From the NCBI GenBank assembly GCA_949293555.1, contig CASFDV010000003.1, positions 71,614 through 135,613 of the forward strand: a DNA stretch of 64,000 bases, read 5' to 3'. Position 1 is the first letter of the stretch. Each line of letters starts with the position of its first letter. The notes under the pieces are model-generated. The model was given only the letters and a program-made list of their open reading frames with translations. It was not told the origin of the DNA and made no database searches. A program made the translations under genes and the position numbers. The stretch comes from an uncultured Bacillota bacterium. Its GTDB lineage: Bacteria > Bacillota_I > Bacilli_A > RFN20 > CAG-826. This document shows, piece by piece, positions 35,476-43,815 of the stretch.

Positions 35476-36831
35476 ATGAGAAAGCTCTTCCTCCTAGCCT
35501 TCCTCCCGCTTCTCGGGCTTCTGGCCCCCAGCCCTGCCATCGTCGCGAAGGCCGCGGACACCTCGCTCCCCCCTCCGGGAGGGGAGGTCGAGCTTCCGGC
35601 AGTCGGGCTCGTCGGGGACTTCACCGACCCCAGGACCGGGAACGAGCAGGACTGGAACACGAGCGACCCCGTGCCCTTCGAGGAGAAGGTCGAGGACGAG
35701 GACGGGACCTGGTGGGCCCTTGAGATCCACCTCGACGAAGGGAACGAGTTCAAGGCCTACGCGCCTTCCGGCGGAATCTGGATCGGCCCGGGCCAGGACG
35801 GCGGGCTCGATCCTGAGTCCTTCTCCTTTGGCGCCTGGGACGGGAACTGGTCCGTCCTCAAGAGCGGCAGCTACCGCATCCTCGTGAACGAGGAGGCGCC
35901 GACTTCCTTCGGCGCGGATTCCTCCGGCGTCTGGAAGGGCGGCGAGGAGGTCGAGATCGAGCTTGGCAAGATCGTCTACCACAACGGGGACGAGGTCATC
36001 GGGGAGGACGAGGGCCCCCTCGGAAGCGCGAAGCAGACCCGCTGGATCTTCCAGGAAGGGATGGTCCTCGACGGCTGGTTCTTCGACCCCGAGCTCACGC
36101 TTCCCGTCTCGATGGCGATCCAGCTCGACGGGACGGTGAACGTCTACGGCAAGTACTCGCCCGCCGGCCCGGACATCCGGATCGAGCACCTCGGGGAGTA
36201 CACCCACTACCACTACTGGAACAGCGCCTCGGGCGCCTCGAGCGTCTGGCCCGGGAGCGAGATGACCTTCGAGGAGGACCTCCTCGGCGGCCACCATGTC
36301 GCGGTCATCCCGGGGGAGTACGACCCCACCGGCATCCTCTTCCACGACAACCAGGGGAACCAGACCCCGGACATGAACATCGACGAGGCGCTCGTCGGGG
36401 AGGACGGGGCGTATCCCCTCTTCGCCACCGACTCCGGCTGGCTCCCCGAGGAGAGCTCCCTCGCGAGGAGGGAGGCGCTTTCCTTCCTCGACGCCTGGGA
36501 GAAGGACGTCGTCAAGGACGGGGACGTCTGCTGGCTTGAGGAGGACAAGGAGAGCTGGGACGCCCTCCGCGCCTCCTACGAAGGGCTTTCCGCGAGCGCC
36601 CGGAACCTCGTGGATTCCTACGAGACCGTCGGCGAGACGACGATCGGCGACACGATGGGCTACCTGTCGCTCCTCATCGACGGGGCGCTTCCCGGGGAAG
36701 GGCTGAGCCCCTACCAGGGGATCGACCCCCTCGCCCTCGGGCTCGGGATCGGGGCCGGTGCGCTCGTCCTCCTCGGCGCCGCCGTCATCATCCTCCGCTC
36801 CAGGAAGAAGGGGCGGAAAGAGGCCGAATAG
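35476..36831 (+). CDS. Membrane-anchored surface protein with CBM26-like module
   Basis: 451 aa. Signal peptide (MRKLFLLAFLPLLGLLAPSPAIVAKA), an N-terminal ~120-residue beta domain, an InlB-like segment (TRWIFQEGMVLDGWFFDPEL), then a CBM26-like module (~235-315: HYHYWNSASGASSVWPGSEM, ILFHDNQGNQTPDM). A helical domain with GDVCWLEEDKESW and a C-terminal anchor (ALGLGIGAGALVLLGAAVIILRSRKKGRKEAE) complete it. The architecture matches the proteins at 24704 and 36916. It likely binds alpha-glucan at the cell surface. Confidence 0.7.
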   Translation: MRKLFLLAFLPLLGLLAPSPAIVAKAADTSLPPPGGEVELPAVGLVGDFTDPRTGNEQDWNTSDPVPFEEKVEDEDGTWWALEIHLDEGNEFKAYAPSGGIWIGPGQDGGLDPESFSFGAWDGNWSVLKSGSYRILVNEEAPTSFGADSSGVWKGGEEVEIELGKIVYHNGDEVIGEDEGPLGSAKQTRWIFQEGMVLDGWFFDPELTLPVSMAIQLDGTVNVYGKYSPAGPDIRIEHLGEYTHYHYWNSASGASSVWPGSEMTFEEDLLGGHHVAVIPGEYDPTGILFHDNQGNQTPDMNIDEALVGEDGAYPLFATDSGWLPEESSLARREALSFLDAWEKDVVKDGDVCWLEEDKESWDALRASYEGLSASARNLVDSYETVGETTIGDTMGYLSLLIDGALPGEGLSPYQGIDPLALGLGIGAGALVLLGAAVIILRSRKKGRKEAE

Positions 36832-36857
36832 CCTTTGTAAGTCTTTCTTTCCACCAC

Positions 36858-36886
36858 TTGTCCGCTTTGTAAGCGGTTACTAGAAT
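36858..36886 (+). promoter_or_regulatory. Promoter overlapped by cre-like operator
   Basis: TTGTCC (36858), 17-bp spacer, TAGAAT (36881). TGTAAGCGGTTACT (36868-36881) fits the CcpA cre consensus with one mismatch and covers the spacer up to the -10, suggesting repression. Confidence 0.55.
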
Positions 36887-36915
36887 TCCCATAAGGTTTC
36901 AAAGGAGTTTCATCA

Positions 36916-38331
36916 ATGAGAAAAGGATGGATCCTCGGGCTCGGGGCGCTTCTCGCCCTCGGCTCGTTCGCCGCGCTTCCCCACGGGGAGGCTTCTATCG
37001 CCTACGCCGCGGAGGGGGACATCACTCCTGTCGAGGATGCCGACCTCCAGAAGTACTTCATCGCCGGCTCGGGCTTCATGGTGGGGGATGTCTCTGCGTC
37101 CTGGCAGAATACTCCGCTTTATCCGACCTCCGCCTTCCACAAGGAAATCGAGGACGGCGCACAGCAGCTTTGGTACCAGGTCGAGGTCGTCTTCACCGAG
37201 GGGGCCGAGTTCAAGATCGTGAAGGTCGTCGACGGGAACCAGAATTGGATGACTCCTCCGATTGCCGACGCGAACCCCGACTATTTCCAGGTCTATGGGA
37301 ACGACGCCAACATCAAGGTTCTCCAGACGGGGAAATACACTCTCAAGTGGGCGGACGGCTACGAGACGTGGGGCGAAGGAGCGAGCTGGGGATGGGCTAT
37401 TGAGTACGCGCCCATCGAGACGAAGTACGACGTAACCTACTGGGACGGGGACACGGTCGTCGCGAAGTACGAGGACGCCGCTCTCGAGGGCACCTTCTAC
37501 CAGCCGACCTTCCAGTTCTACGAGGGGCATACGCTCGACGGCTACTACAGCGATCCGGAGTGCGAGAACCCCATCACGGGCGCCATCCCTGTCGCGGGCG
37601 ATATCGACATCTATGGCCTTTGGGGACCTGCCGCCACGGTCATCGACCTTACCATCTACTTCCAGGGAACCTATGAGTACGCCTACGCCTGGCGCGATGT
37701 CGACGGGGGCTTCGAAGTAGCCTACCCGGGCTACGTCATGACGACCGATGTCCCCGGTTCCTTCGCTTCCGACGTGAAGGCGGTGGTGCTGCCCGGCGAA
37801 TACGAGTTCGACAGGATCATCTTCGGGAACAACAGCGACGACGCGAAGACGGCGAATCTCGAGATTTCCATCGACAACTATCTCTACACCTCCGACACGA
37901 CCGCGGAGTACAAGTTCTGGGGCTCCGATGCGGGATGGATGGACGAGACCGCTTCCGCGGACCGCCATACCGCCCTCGAAGTCGTCGAGCTCTGGAGGAC
38001 CTATATCCGCCGCGGGGATTCGATCTGCTGGCTCGAGGATAACCCCACGATGTGGGAGACGGTGAAGGCCCAGGTGGAGGAGGTCAGCGCCGGGGCCTAC
38101 AATCTCATCTATAACGCCGAGGACATCGAAGGCGTCACGATCGGACAAAGCTACGACTACCTCGTCCAGCTGATCGACGGGACGGTCCCGGGCGGCGAGG
38201 CCTTCGGGCTATATCCCGCCGGGACGAGCCAGGAGGACATCGCCCTCTATCTCGCCCTCGGGTCCCTCGGGCTCCTCGTCCTCGGGGCGGGGGCCTACCT
38301 CCTCTACCGGAGGAAGAGGAACCGCGCCTAG
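36916..38331 (+). CDS. Membrane-anchored surface protein, third member of the CBM26-like family
   Basis: 471 aa with CAAAGGAG before the ATG. Signal peptide (GLGALLALGSFAALPHGEASIAYA), an N-terminal beta domain, an InlB-like segment (YDVTYWDGD, HTLDGYYSD), a CBM26-like module (~245-330: YAYAWRDVDGGFEVAYPGYVM, IIFGNNSDDAKTANL), the shared helical domain (GDSICWLEDNPTMWETVK), and an anchor (LALGSLGLLVLGAGAYLLYRRKRNRA). In the module the WPG tripeptide is replaced by YPG. The cre-like promoter implies catabolite control. Confidence 0.7.
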   Translation: MRKGWILGLGALLALGSFAALPHGEASIAYAAEGDITPVEDADLQKYFIAGSGFMVGDVSASWQNTPLYPTSAFHKEIEDGAQQLWYQVEVVFTEGAEFKIVKVVDGNQNWMTPPIADANPDYFQVYGNDANIKVLQTGKYTLKWADGYETWGEGASWGWAIEYAPIETKYDVTYWDGDTVVAKYEDAALEGTFYQPTFQFYEGHTLDGYYSDPECENPITGAIPVAGDIDIYGLWGPAATVIDLTIYFQGTYEYAYAWRDVDGGFEVAYPGYVMTTDVPGSFASDVKAVVLPGEYEFDRIIFGNNSDDAKTANLEISIDNYLYTSDTTAEYKFWGSDAGWMDETASADRHTALEVVELWRTYIRRGDSICWLEDNPTMWETVKAQVEEVSAGAYNLIYNAEDIEGVTIGQSYDYLVQLIDGTVPGGEAFGLYPAGTSQEDIALYLALGSLGLLVLGAGAYLLYRRKRNRA

Positions 38332-38348
38332 GAAGGTTTCCCTCATAG

Positions 38349-38373
38349 GGGGAGCGGGTTCGCTCCCCTTTTT
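38349..38373 (+). terminator. Rho-independent terminator
   Basis: GGGGAGCG, short loop, CGCTCCCC, TTTTT. Confidence 0.8.
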
Positions 38374-38435
38374 GCGTTATCCCCTTCAAATCCCACGGAT
38401 TTCCTTTAAAATTTGGAAAACCAAGGAGGACGAAC

Positions 38436-38984
38436 ATGTCCAAGAAACGCCGCGCCAAAGCATCCCTCCTCCCGCGCATCCTCGTCTGCGTCGGGATCCT
38501 TCTCGCCATCGCCGCCATCATCTTCCCGGCGATGGACGCGCTCATGCTGGAGACCGTCACTAAGAACCTGATCACCGGGGAGGTCCTCTCCACCAGCCAG
38601 GAGCCGCTCCTGACCGGCTTCCAGGTCGCCTTCGGGACCGAGGTCTCCAACGACTACTTCAGCATCCAGACCCTCGAGCCGAGCGGCGGGACGATCGCCT
38701 TCCTCGCGCTTCTTGCCGCTGGCCTCCTCGCCGGGCTCCTCGCCCTTGCTCTCAAGTGGACCCACCGGAGGAAAGGCGCCCTCATCCTCGGCCTTGCCGC
38801 CGGTCTCCTCCTTGTCGTAGGCGGGGTCGGGTTCTTCTTCCTCCCCCAGATCGCCGAGCTCAAGCTCAGCGCCGACATCGGGTTCGCGGAGACGAACGTC
38901 GTCCTCGGCCCCGGGGCCTACCTTCCTGCGATCTTCGGGATCTCCGGGGGAGTCCTCGTCGCCGGCGGGTCTGCGCTCCGCTAG
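38436..38984 (+). CDS. Membrane protein, four transmembrane segments
   Basis: 182 aa, CAAGGAGG before the ATG. Hydrophobic stretches lie near residues 12-32, 86-106, 112-134 and 158-178, with a ~50-residue loop between the first two that probably faces outside. No family is recognised. It lies between the surface-protein genes and a decayed secreted nuclease. Confidence 0.55.
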   Translation: MSKKRRAKASLLPRILVCVGILLAIAAIIFPAMDALMLETVTKNLITGEVLSTSQEPLLTGFQVAFGTEVSNDYFSIQTLEPSGGTIAFLALLAAGLLAGLLALALKWTHRRKGALILGLAAGLLLVVGGVGFFFLPQIAELKLSADIGFAETNVVLGPGAYLPAIFGISGGVLVAGGSALR

Positions 38985-39003
38985 CGGGCAGTCCCTTGGC
39001 TTC

Positions 39004-39028
39004 AGGCGGGCATCGCCCGCCTTTTCTT
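39004..39028 (+). terminator. Rho-independent terminator
   Basis: GGCGGGC, loop ATC, GCCCGCC then TTTTCTT. Confidence 0.75.
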
Positions 39029-39069
39029 GTCCCCGGGGCATCCCTTCGCTTCTGGGGAGGAATCCTTCG

Positions 39070-40035
39070 CCAGAATCGGGCAAGAGGGCGTCCGGGATCC
39101 AGATCGGCTCCAACAAAGAGCCGTCCAGGCCCCGGTCGATCTCCTGCCAGTTCCCGGAGAAGATCGCCGTCCTTTCCTTCGAAGCGACGCTGACCTAGAA
39201 CGCGACGGGCACGTGGAACGCGGCCCTTGGCGAGGAGTCCTTCGAGGAGCTGTTCACCAACCAGGACCAGACGGCCGGGTTCGGCAGGGATGGCCTTCCA
39301 TCCGGACGATGTCTTCCTGCCTTCCGGCGACGACCGCGGAGGAGTACTACGAGGGGATCGACTTCGACGCGGACGGGGAAGCCCTCGAGGAGGATCCCCC
39401 GCCCTTGTCTCTGACATGACGCGGATTGGCTACCAGGACGCCACGGACATCATGAGGTACACCGACGAGGATCCGGAGAACCCAGGCTACATGCACGGGG
39501 CCGGGGACGGGGACCTCATCCCGGCGACGGAGGACGGCTCCTGGAACAAGGAGCACGTCTGGGCATGCTCCCACATGAAGCTGAACGGGGTCGATCCCCG
39601 CCCGGACGGAAACGAGAAGAACCACGCCTCCGACATCCATAACCTCCGGGTCGCCTGCACCTGGGCGAACGGCCTCCACGGGAACCTCCATTACGACGAG
39701 CCCGGGCCGAACGAAGGGTTCTACCCGAACGTCCAGGACAACGGGAACGAGGTCCATCTCGTCGAGGGCGTCATCGCGGGGACGTCGCCCGCGCCCTCTT
39801 CTACATGGCGGTCCGCTACGACTTCCTGAGCCTCGCCTCGGGCAAGGCGGAGTACGGCGAGTGCGAGATGGGGAGCCTCGAGACCCTCCTGGAGCGGAAC
39901 GAGGAGGACCCGGTGGACGCCTTCGAGAGGCAGAGGACCTCCCGCATCTATGAGTATTAGGGGAACCGCAATCCCTTCATCGACCACCCGGAGGCAGCCG
40001 ATGCCATCTTCGGCCAGGATATCGCGACCGCTTGA
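39070..40035 (+). pseudogene. Decayed secreted endonuclease I-family protein
   Basis: Pieces of one protein lie in successive frames. A beta-domain segment (IQIGSNKEPSR, CQFPEKIAVLSFEATLT) is followed by a stop at 39196. Then come YYEGIDFDADGEALEED, a frame change near 39395, the catalytic core of endonuclease I (DGSWNKEHVWACSHMKLNG, DIHNLRVACTWANG), another frame change near 39785, and FYMAVRYDFLSLASG, ending in a TAG in place of a sense codon before GNRNPFIDHPE. At least two frameshifts and two nonsense changes make it inactive. The intact form would be a secreted non-specific nuclease. Confidence 0.75.
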
Positions 40036-40062
40036 TTTCGATAAGAAAGTGCTTCCCTTTCT

Positions 40063-40080
40063 GAAAGCGCTTTCTATAAT
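40063..40080 (+). promoter_or_regulatory. cre-like operator fused to a TATAAT box
   Basis: GAAAGCGCTTTC (40063-40074) is identical to the operator at 24657 and is followed directly by TATAAT (40075-40080). The predicted transcription start is near 40087. The -35 region is weak. Confidence 0.6.
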
Positions 40081-40086
40081 GTCCTG

Positions 40087-40180
40087 AACGGGAAGCAATT
40101 CGGCTAAGCCTTTGCTTCCCGCGACATCAGCCGGCGATCGATCGCCGGGGAGATGAGAGGGACGGCTCGCCGTCCCTTTT
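40087..40180 (+). ncRNA. Candidate structured small RNA
   Basis: No open frame of note. Between a promoter and a terminator lie three stable hairpins: GGGAAGCAA pairing with TTGCTTCCC (40090-40120), the palindrome CCGGCGATCGATCGCCGG (40131-40148), and the terminator (40159-40180). The predicted length is ~94 nt. It resembles no RNA family I know. The cre-like operator suggests a carbon-responsive regulator, which is inference. Confidence 0.5.
40159..40180 (+). terminator. Rho-independent terminator of the small RNA
   Basis: GGGACGGC, loop TC, GCCGTCCC, TTTT. Confidence 0.75.
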
Positions 40181-40301
40181 CATTGCCTCCCAAGCTGGAG
40201 GAGCGCGTCTATCGCCACGTTCCTTTGGATTGCGCTCGCTCATGAAGAAGGGTCTCCGCCTTGCCTCTTTTCCCCTAAAATTCATGAGGAAAGGGCCCTT
40301 C

Positions 40302-41756
40302 ATGCGGAACGACGATTTCCAAGATGCTTGTCCTAGGGGTGAGTCCCTGGCGATCCTTTCTTCCGAAATGTCCGGGGACCCGGACTCGGAGGAAGGCTGC
40401 TCCTGGCTAAGGGCGCTTGTAGCCTTTGCGAACACCCAAGGCGGCTCCCTTTGCGTTGGCATGGACAGTCGCACGCGCATGGCGAAGCCCCTTTCCCAGG
40501 AAGAGGCCGACAGGGTCCAGCTCCTCGCATGGCGCCTTCTGAGCGAAAGGTCGGAACCCGTCCTTCGTCCGCGGATCGAAGCGATCCCCATCGCTTCGAA
40601 GGGAGAGATCGGCTATCTGGTCGAGATATGTGTGGAGAAAAGCAAGCGGCCGCCCGTCGTTATCAGGGAAAGGGGTTCCTCCGCAATCTACATCCGAAGG
40701 GCCGGGCGGAATGTCCTGGCCTCAGGAGAAGAGATCCGTTTCCTTGTCCAGAATAGCGGGCAAGCCGCCTACGACTCCCTCTTCACAGAGGAAGTCTACG
40801 ACCCTTCTGAATTCCGGCGCCTGCGGAAGGAATACGCAAAGTCGCACAATGGCGAAGAGCTTTCCGTGCGAGACCTGATCTCGATGGGCTTCCTGAGCCC
40901 AGACGGACATCTTTCCCGCGGGGCGCTCCTGTTTCGTGACGGGGAGAGCGACCCTCGGACCCTTCTCGTCTGCACCCATTACCCGGGCTTTGACAAAGGA
41001 AGCGACCTTTTCCTTGCCACGCGCGCTAGGAAAGGATGTCTCCTGGACGTCATCGAGGCAGCCCTTTCTTTCGTTCGCGAAAGAAGCGCCTCGGGCTTCC
41101 GAAAGACGGAAGATGGCCAGGTAGACGCCTTTTCCTACCCTCCGATGGCGGTGCGCGAGGCCCTCGCGCACGCTTTCTGCCAACGGAACTACTATCTCCA
41201 AGGCAGACAGGTCGAGGTGAACGTCTATCGCGACAGGCTGGAGATCGTTTCCCCCGGGTCCCTTCCCGACTGTCCCGATGCCAGCGGGGAAAGGGATCTA
41301 GGGAGAGTGCCGCCCGGGAAAAGGAACAAGGTCCTTGCCAAGATGTTGTCCGCCCTTGGGATGATGGAAGGGGAAGAAAGCGGGTTCCCGCGCATGGAAA
41401 GCGCCTACCGCGACGCGGATTTCAGGCATCGTCCCTTCTTTGGGAATGATGGTTTTTCCTCCGCCCTTACCCTTCCTGACCTCGAGTACGCCCCAGGGCT
41501 TCTTTCGGATAGGGAGAGCCCTGCCATCGTCGTAAGGCCGGCCCCGAAAGGCGCGAGGTCGGTCCCCGTCCTTTCCTTCTGCTTCCTGAGGGAGAGGAAC
41601 ATCGGTGAGATTGCGAATCATCTAGGGCTTTCCTCCGCCTCCTACTTGCGGAGCAGGATCCTCCGCCCTCTCGTGGAGGAGGGATACCTCCTTCGAAGAA
41701 GCGCCGCCGGGAAGTTTCTCTACCGCACGAACCCTGCCAAGGTTACGCTTGAGTGA
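40302..41756 (+). CDS. AlbA_2/Schlafen-type putative regulator with RecG-like ATPase-fold segment
   Basis: 484 aa. The N-terminal ~120 residues are AlbA_2 (LVAFANTQGGSLCVGMD, IYIRRAGRNVLAS). A HATPase_c_4-like region follows (YPPMAVREALAHAFCQRNYYLQGRQVEVNVYRDRLEIVSPGSLP), then a C-terminal winged helix (NIGEIANHLGLSSASYLRSRILRPLVEEGYLLR). Such proteins are often called RecG-like helicases but lack helicase motifs and are thought to be regulators. I chose the ATG at 40302 (GAGGAAAG eight bases before). The stop codon lies in the first of three GAGTGAAGT repeats. Confidence 0.75.
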   Translation: MRNDDFQDACPRGESLAILSSEMSGDPDSEEGCSWLRALVAFANTQGGSLCVGMDSRTRMAKPLSQEEADRVQLLAWRLLSERSEPVLRPRIEAIPIASKGEIGYLVEICVEKSKRPPVVIRERGSSAIYIRRAGRNVLASGEEIRFLVQNSGQAAYDSLFTEEVYDPSEFRRLRKEYAKSHNGEELSVRDLISMGFLSPDGHLSRGALLFRDGESDPRTLLVCTHYPGFDKGSDLFLATRARKGCLLDVIEAALSFVRERSASGFRKTEDGQVDAFSYPPMAVREALAHAFCQRNYYLQGRQVEVNVYRDRLEIVSPGSLPDCPDASGERDLGRVPPGKRNKVLAKMLSALGMMEGEESGFPRMESAYRDADFRHRPFFGNDGFSSALTLPDLEYAPGLLSDRESPAIVVRPAPKGARSVPVLSFCFLRERNIGEIANHLGLSSASYLRSRILRPLVEEGYLLRRSAAGKFLYRTNPAKVTLE

Positions 41757-41801
41757 AGTTCTGAGTGAAGTCGAGTGAAGTTTACTTCATTCGCTTCACT
41801 C
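41751..41801. repeat. Tandem GAGTGAAGT repeats with inverted copies
   Basis: GAGTGAAGT occurs at 41751, 41763 and 41773; inverted ACTTCATTC (41784) and CTTCACTC (41794) follow. Together they can fold as a hairpin without a T tail, or act as a cluster of binding sites for the winged helix of the gene that ends here. Confidence 0.6.
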
Positions 41802-41846
41802 GTGATAAAGAAAGAGGCGCATGCATGAAAATAAGGGCCGAGGCCC

Positions 41847-43676
41847 TTACTTTCCTTCCTTCTCGGCCCGGCGCCTCGCGTCGAACTTCTTCCGCTCGCT
41901 CGTGTCGAGGATCCTCTTCCTCATGCGGATCGCCCCGGGGGTCACCTCCACGAGCTCGTCGAGGTTGATGTAGTCCAGGCACGCCTCGAGGGCCATCCTC
42001 CTCGGGGTCTTGAGGACGACGGTCGTCTCCTTGGTGCTGCTCCGGACGTTGGTCATGGGCTTGCTCATCGTGCAGTTGACCGCGAGGTCGGAGGGGTAGC
42101 GGTGCTCCCCGATGATCATCCCTTCGTAGCAGGTCTCCCCGGGGGTGATGAACATCGTCCCGTGCTCCTCGACCTTTTCGAGCGCATAGGCGGTCGCCTG
42201 GCCCTTGTCGGTGGAGACGAGGACGCCGATCTGGCGTTCGCCGACCTCCTTCCCGTAGAGGGGCCGGTATTCCTTGAAGGTGTGGTTGATGATCCCGTAG
42301 CCCTTCGTCATCGTCAGGAAGTTCGAGACGAAGCCGAGGAGCCCGCGGGAAGGGATCACGTAGACGAGGCGGGTGTTCGTCCCGTCGTCCGTCATGTCGA
42401 GGAGCTCCGCGCCCCGCTCGCCGAGGGTGGTCATGATGTCGCCGACGAACTCGTCGGGGACGTCGATCTGGAGGTCCTCGTAAGGCTCCTCCCGCACCCC
42501 GTCGACCTCCTTGACGATGACCTGGGGCTTGCTGACCTCGAGCTCGTAGCCTTCCCGCCTCATCGTCTCGATGAGGACGCCGAGGTGGAGCTCGCCCCTC
42601 CCGGAGACGAGCCACCTCTCGCTATTGGGGATCCTCTGGTAGCGGAGCGAGACGTCGCGCTGGGTCTCCTTGAAGAGCCTCTCCTCGATGAGGCGCGCGG
42701 TCACGAACTTCCCGTCCTGGCCCCGGAGGGGGGAGCTGTTGGTCCCGAACTCCATCTGGAGGGTGGGTTCGTCCACCCGGAGGGGCGGGAGGGGCGAGAG
42801 GAAGCCCTCGCCGCAGACCGTGTCGCCCACCCCGATGTCCGGAAGCCCGGCGATGCCGACGATGTCCCCGTAGGAGGCTTCCTCGACCTCCTCCCTCCTC
42901 ATCCCGAGGAAGGTGTAGATCTTCATCGCCTTGAAGGACTTCTTCGTCCCGTCGGGCCTGAGGTCGGTGACCGTGTCCCCGACATGGACGTGGCCCCTCC
43001 GGATGGTGCCGATGCCGATCCTCCCGACGAAGTCGTTGTAGTCGAGGAGGGCGCACTGCCACTGGAAGGGGCCCTCTTCCGCGCGCGGGGAGGGGATCTC
43101 GCGGAGGATCATGTCGAGGAGGGGCTCCATCCCCGGCTTCTGGGACTGGGGGTCGGGGGAGAGGGAGGAGGTATCCTGGAGGGCGGAGACGTAGCAGACG
43201 GGGAAGTCGAGCGCCTCCTCAGGTGCGCCGAGCTCGATCATGAGGTCGAGGACCTCGTCGACGGCCTTGGCGGGGTCGGCATGCGGGCGGTCGACCTTGT
43301 TGATGCAGACGATGGGGCGGAGCCCGTGCTCGAGCGCCTGCTTCAGGACGAAGCGGGTCTGGGGCATCGTCCCCTCATAGGCGTCCACGAGGAGGAGGCA
43401 GCCGTCCACCATCCCCATGATGCGCTCGACCTCGCCGCCGAAGTCGGCATGCCCCGGGGTGTCGACGATGTTGATCTTGCTGCCCTTGTAGTGGATCGCG
43501 GTCGTCTTGGCGAGGATGGTGATGCCCCTTTCCCTTTCCAAGGAGTTGCTGTCGAGCATCCGGTCCTGGACCGCCTCGTTCTCGCGGAAGGTCCCGGAGC
43601 TTTCCAGGAGGGCGTTGACGAGGGTCGTCTTCCCGTGGTCGACGTGCGCGATGATGGCGATGTTCCTGATGTCCAT
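41847..43676 (-). CDS. typA: Ribosome-associated translational GTPase TypA/BipA
   Basis: 609 aa, standard length. G motifs: [37 protein letters not shown]. The BipA C-terminal domain has [23 protein letters not shown] and [19 protein letters not shown]. It helps 50S assembly and stress adaptation. TATAAT (minus strand, 43706-43711) and GAAGGAGG precede the start. Confidence 0.95.
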   Translation of the reverse strand: MDIRNIAIIAHVDHGKTTLVNALLESSGTFRENEAVQDRMLDSNSLERERGITILAKTTAIHYKGSKINIVDTPGHADFGGEVERIMGMVDGCLLLVDAYEGTMPQTRFVLKQALEHGLRPIVCINKVDRPHADPAKAVDEVLDLMIELGAPEEALDFPVCYVSALQDTSSLSPDPQSQKPGMEPLLDMILREIPSPRAEEGPFQWQCALLDYNDFVGRIGIGTIRRGHVHVGDTVTDLRPDGTKKSFKAMKIYTFLGMRREEVEEASYGDIVGIAGLPDIGVGDTVCGEGFLSPLPPLRVDEPTLQMEFGTNSSPLRGQDGKFVTARLIEERLFKETQRDVSLRYQRIPNSERWLVSGRGELHLGVLIETMRREGYELEVSKPQVIVKEVDGVREEPYEDLQIDVPDEFVGDIMTTLGERGAELLDMTDDGTNTRLVYVIPSRGLLGFVSNFLTMTKGYGIINHTFKEYRPLYGKEVGERQIGVLVSTDKGQATAYALEKVEEHGTMFITPGETCYEGMIIGEHRYPSDLAVNCTMSKPMTNVRSSTKETTVVLKTPRRMALEACLDYINLDELVEVTPGAIRMRKRILDTSERKKFDARRRAEKEGK

Positions 43677-43756
43677 GGGGATCCTCCTTCGTCTTTGACG
43701 GGCGGATTATACGCGCCTGCGCGAGGACGGGCGCATGAAAGCCCCTTCACCGGATT

Positions 43757-43796
43757 AGCGTTCCGATTTTCTCATTTCGGGGAAAAACGGAACGAT
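43757..43796. repeat. 40-bp direct repeat, copy 1, containing an inverted repeat
   Basis: Identical over 40 bp to 45047-45086. Inside, CGTTCCG (43759) and CGGAACG (43788) form inverted arms, extended by TTTT/AAAA. This copy covers the expected -35 region of the ATPase gene. Confidence 0.85.
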
Positions 43797-43800
43797 GATG

Positions 43801-43809
43801 TGGTAGCAT
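43801..43809 (+). promoter_or_regulatory. Extended -10 promoter of ATPase gene, leaderless start
   Basis: TGGTAGCAT lies six bases before the ATG at 43816; no ribosome binding site is present. The 40-bp repeat sits directly upstream. Confidence 0.45.
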
Positions 43810-43815
43810 TTCTCC

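Larger units (their letters stand above)
40036..40301 (+). other. Intergenic region with candidate small RNA
   Basis: It contains the cre-like promoter, the structured RNA and the terminator listed separately. From 40181 to 40301 I see only the leader of the AlbA_2 gene, with TAAAAT at 40276 and GAGGAAAG before the ATG at 40302. Confidence 0.5.

Noticed and set aside
40131-40148. The CCGGCGATCGATCGCCGG palindrome as an attachment or recombination site
   Set aside because: It lies between a promoter and a terminator and fits a transcript hairpin; no integrase gene is nearby.
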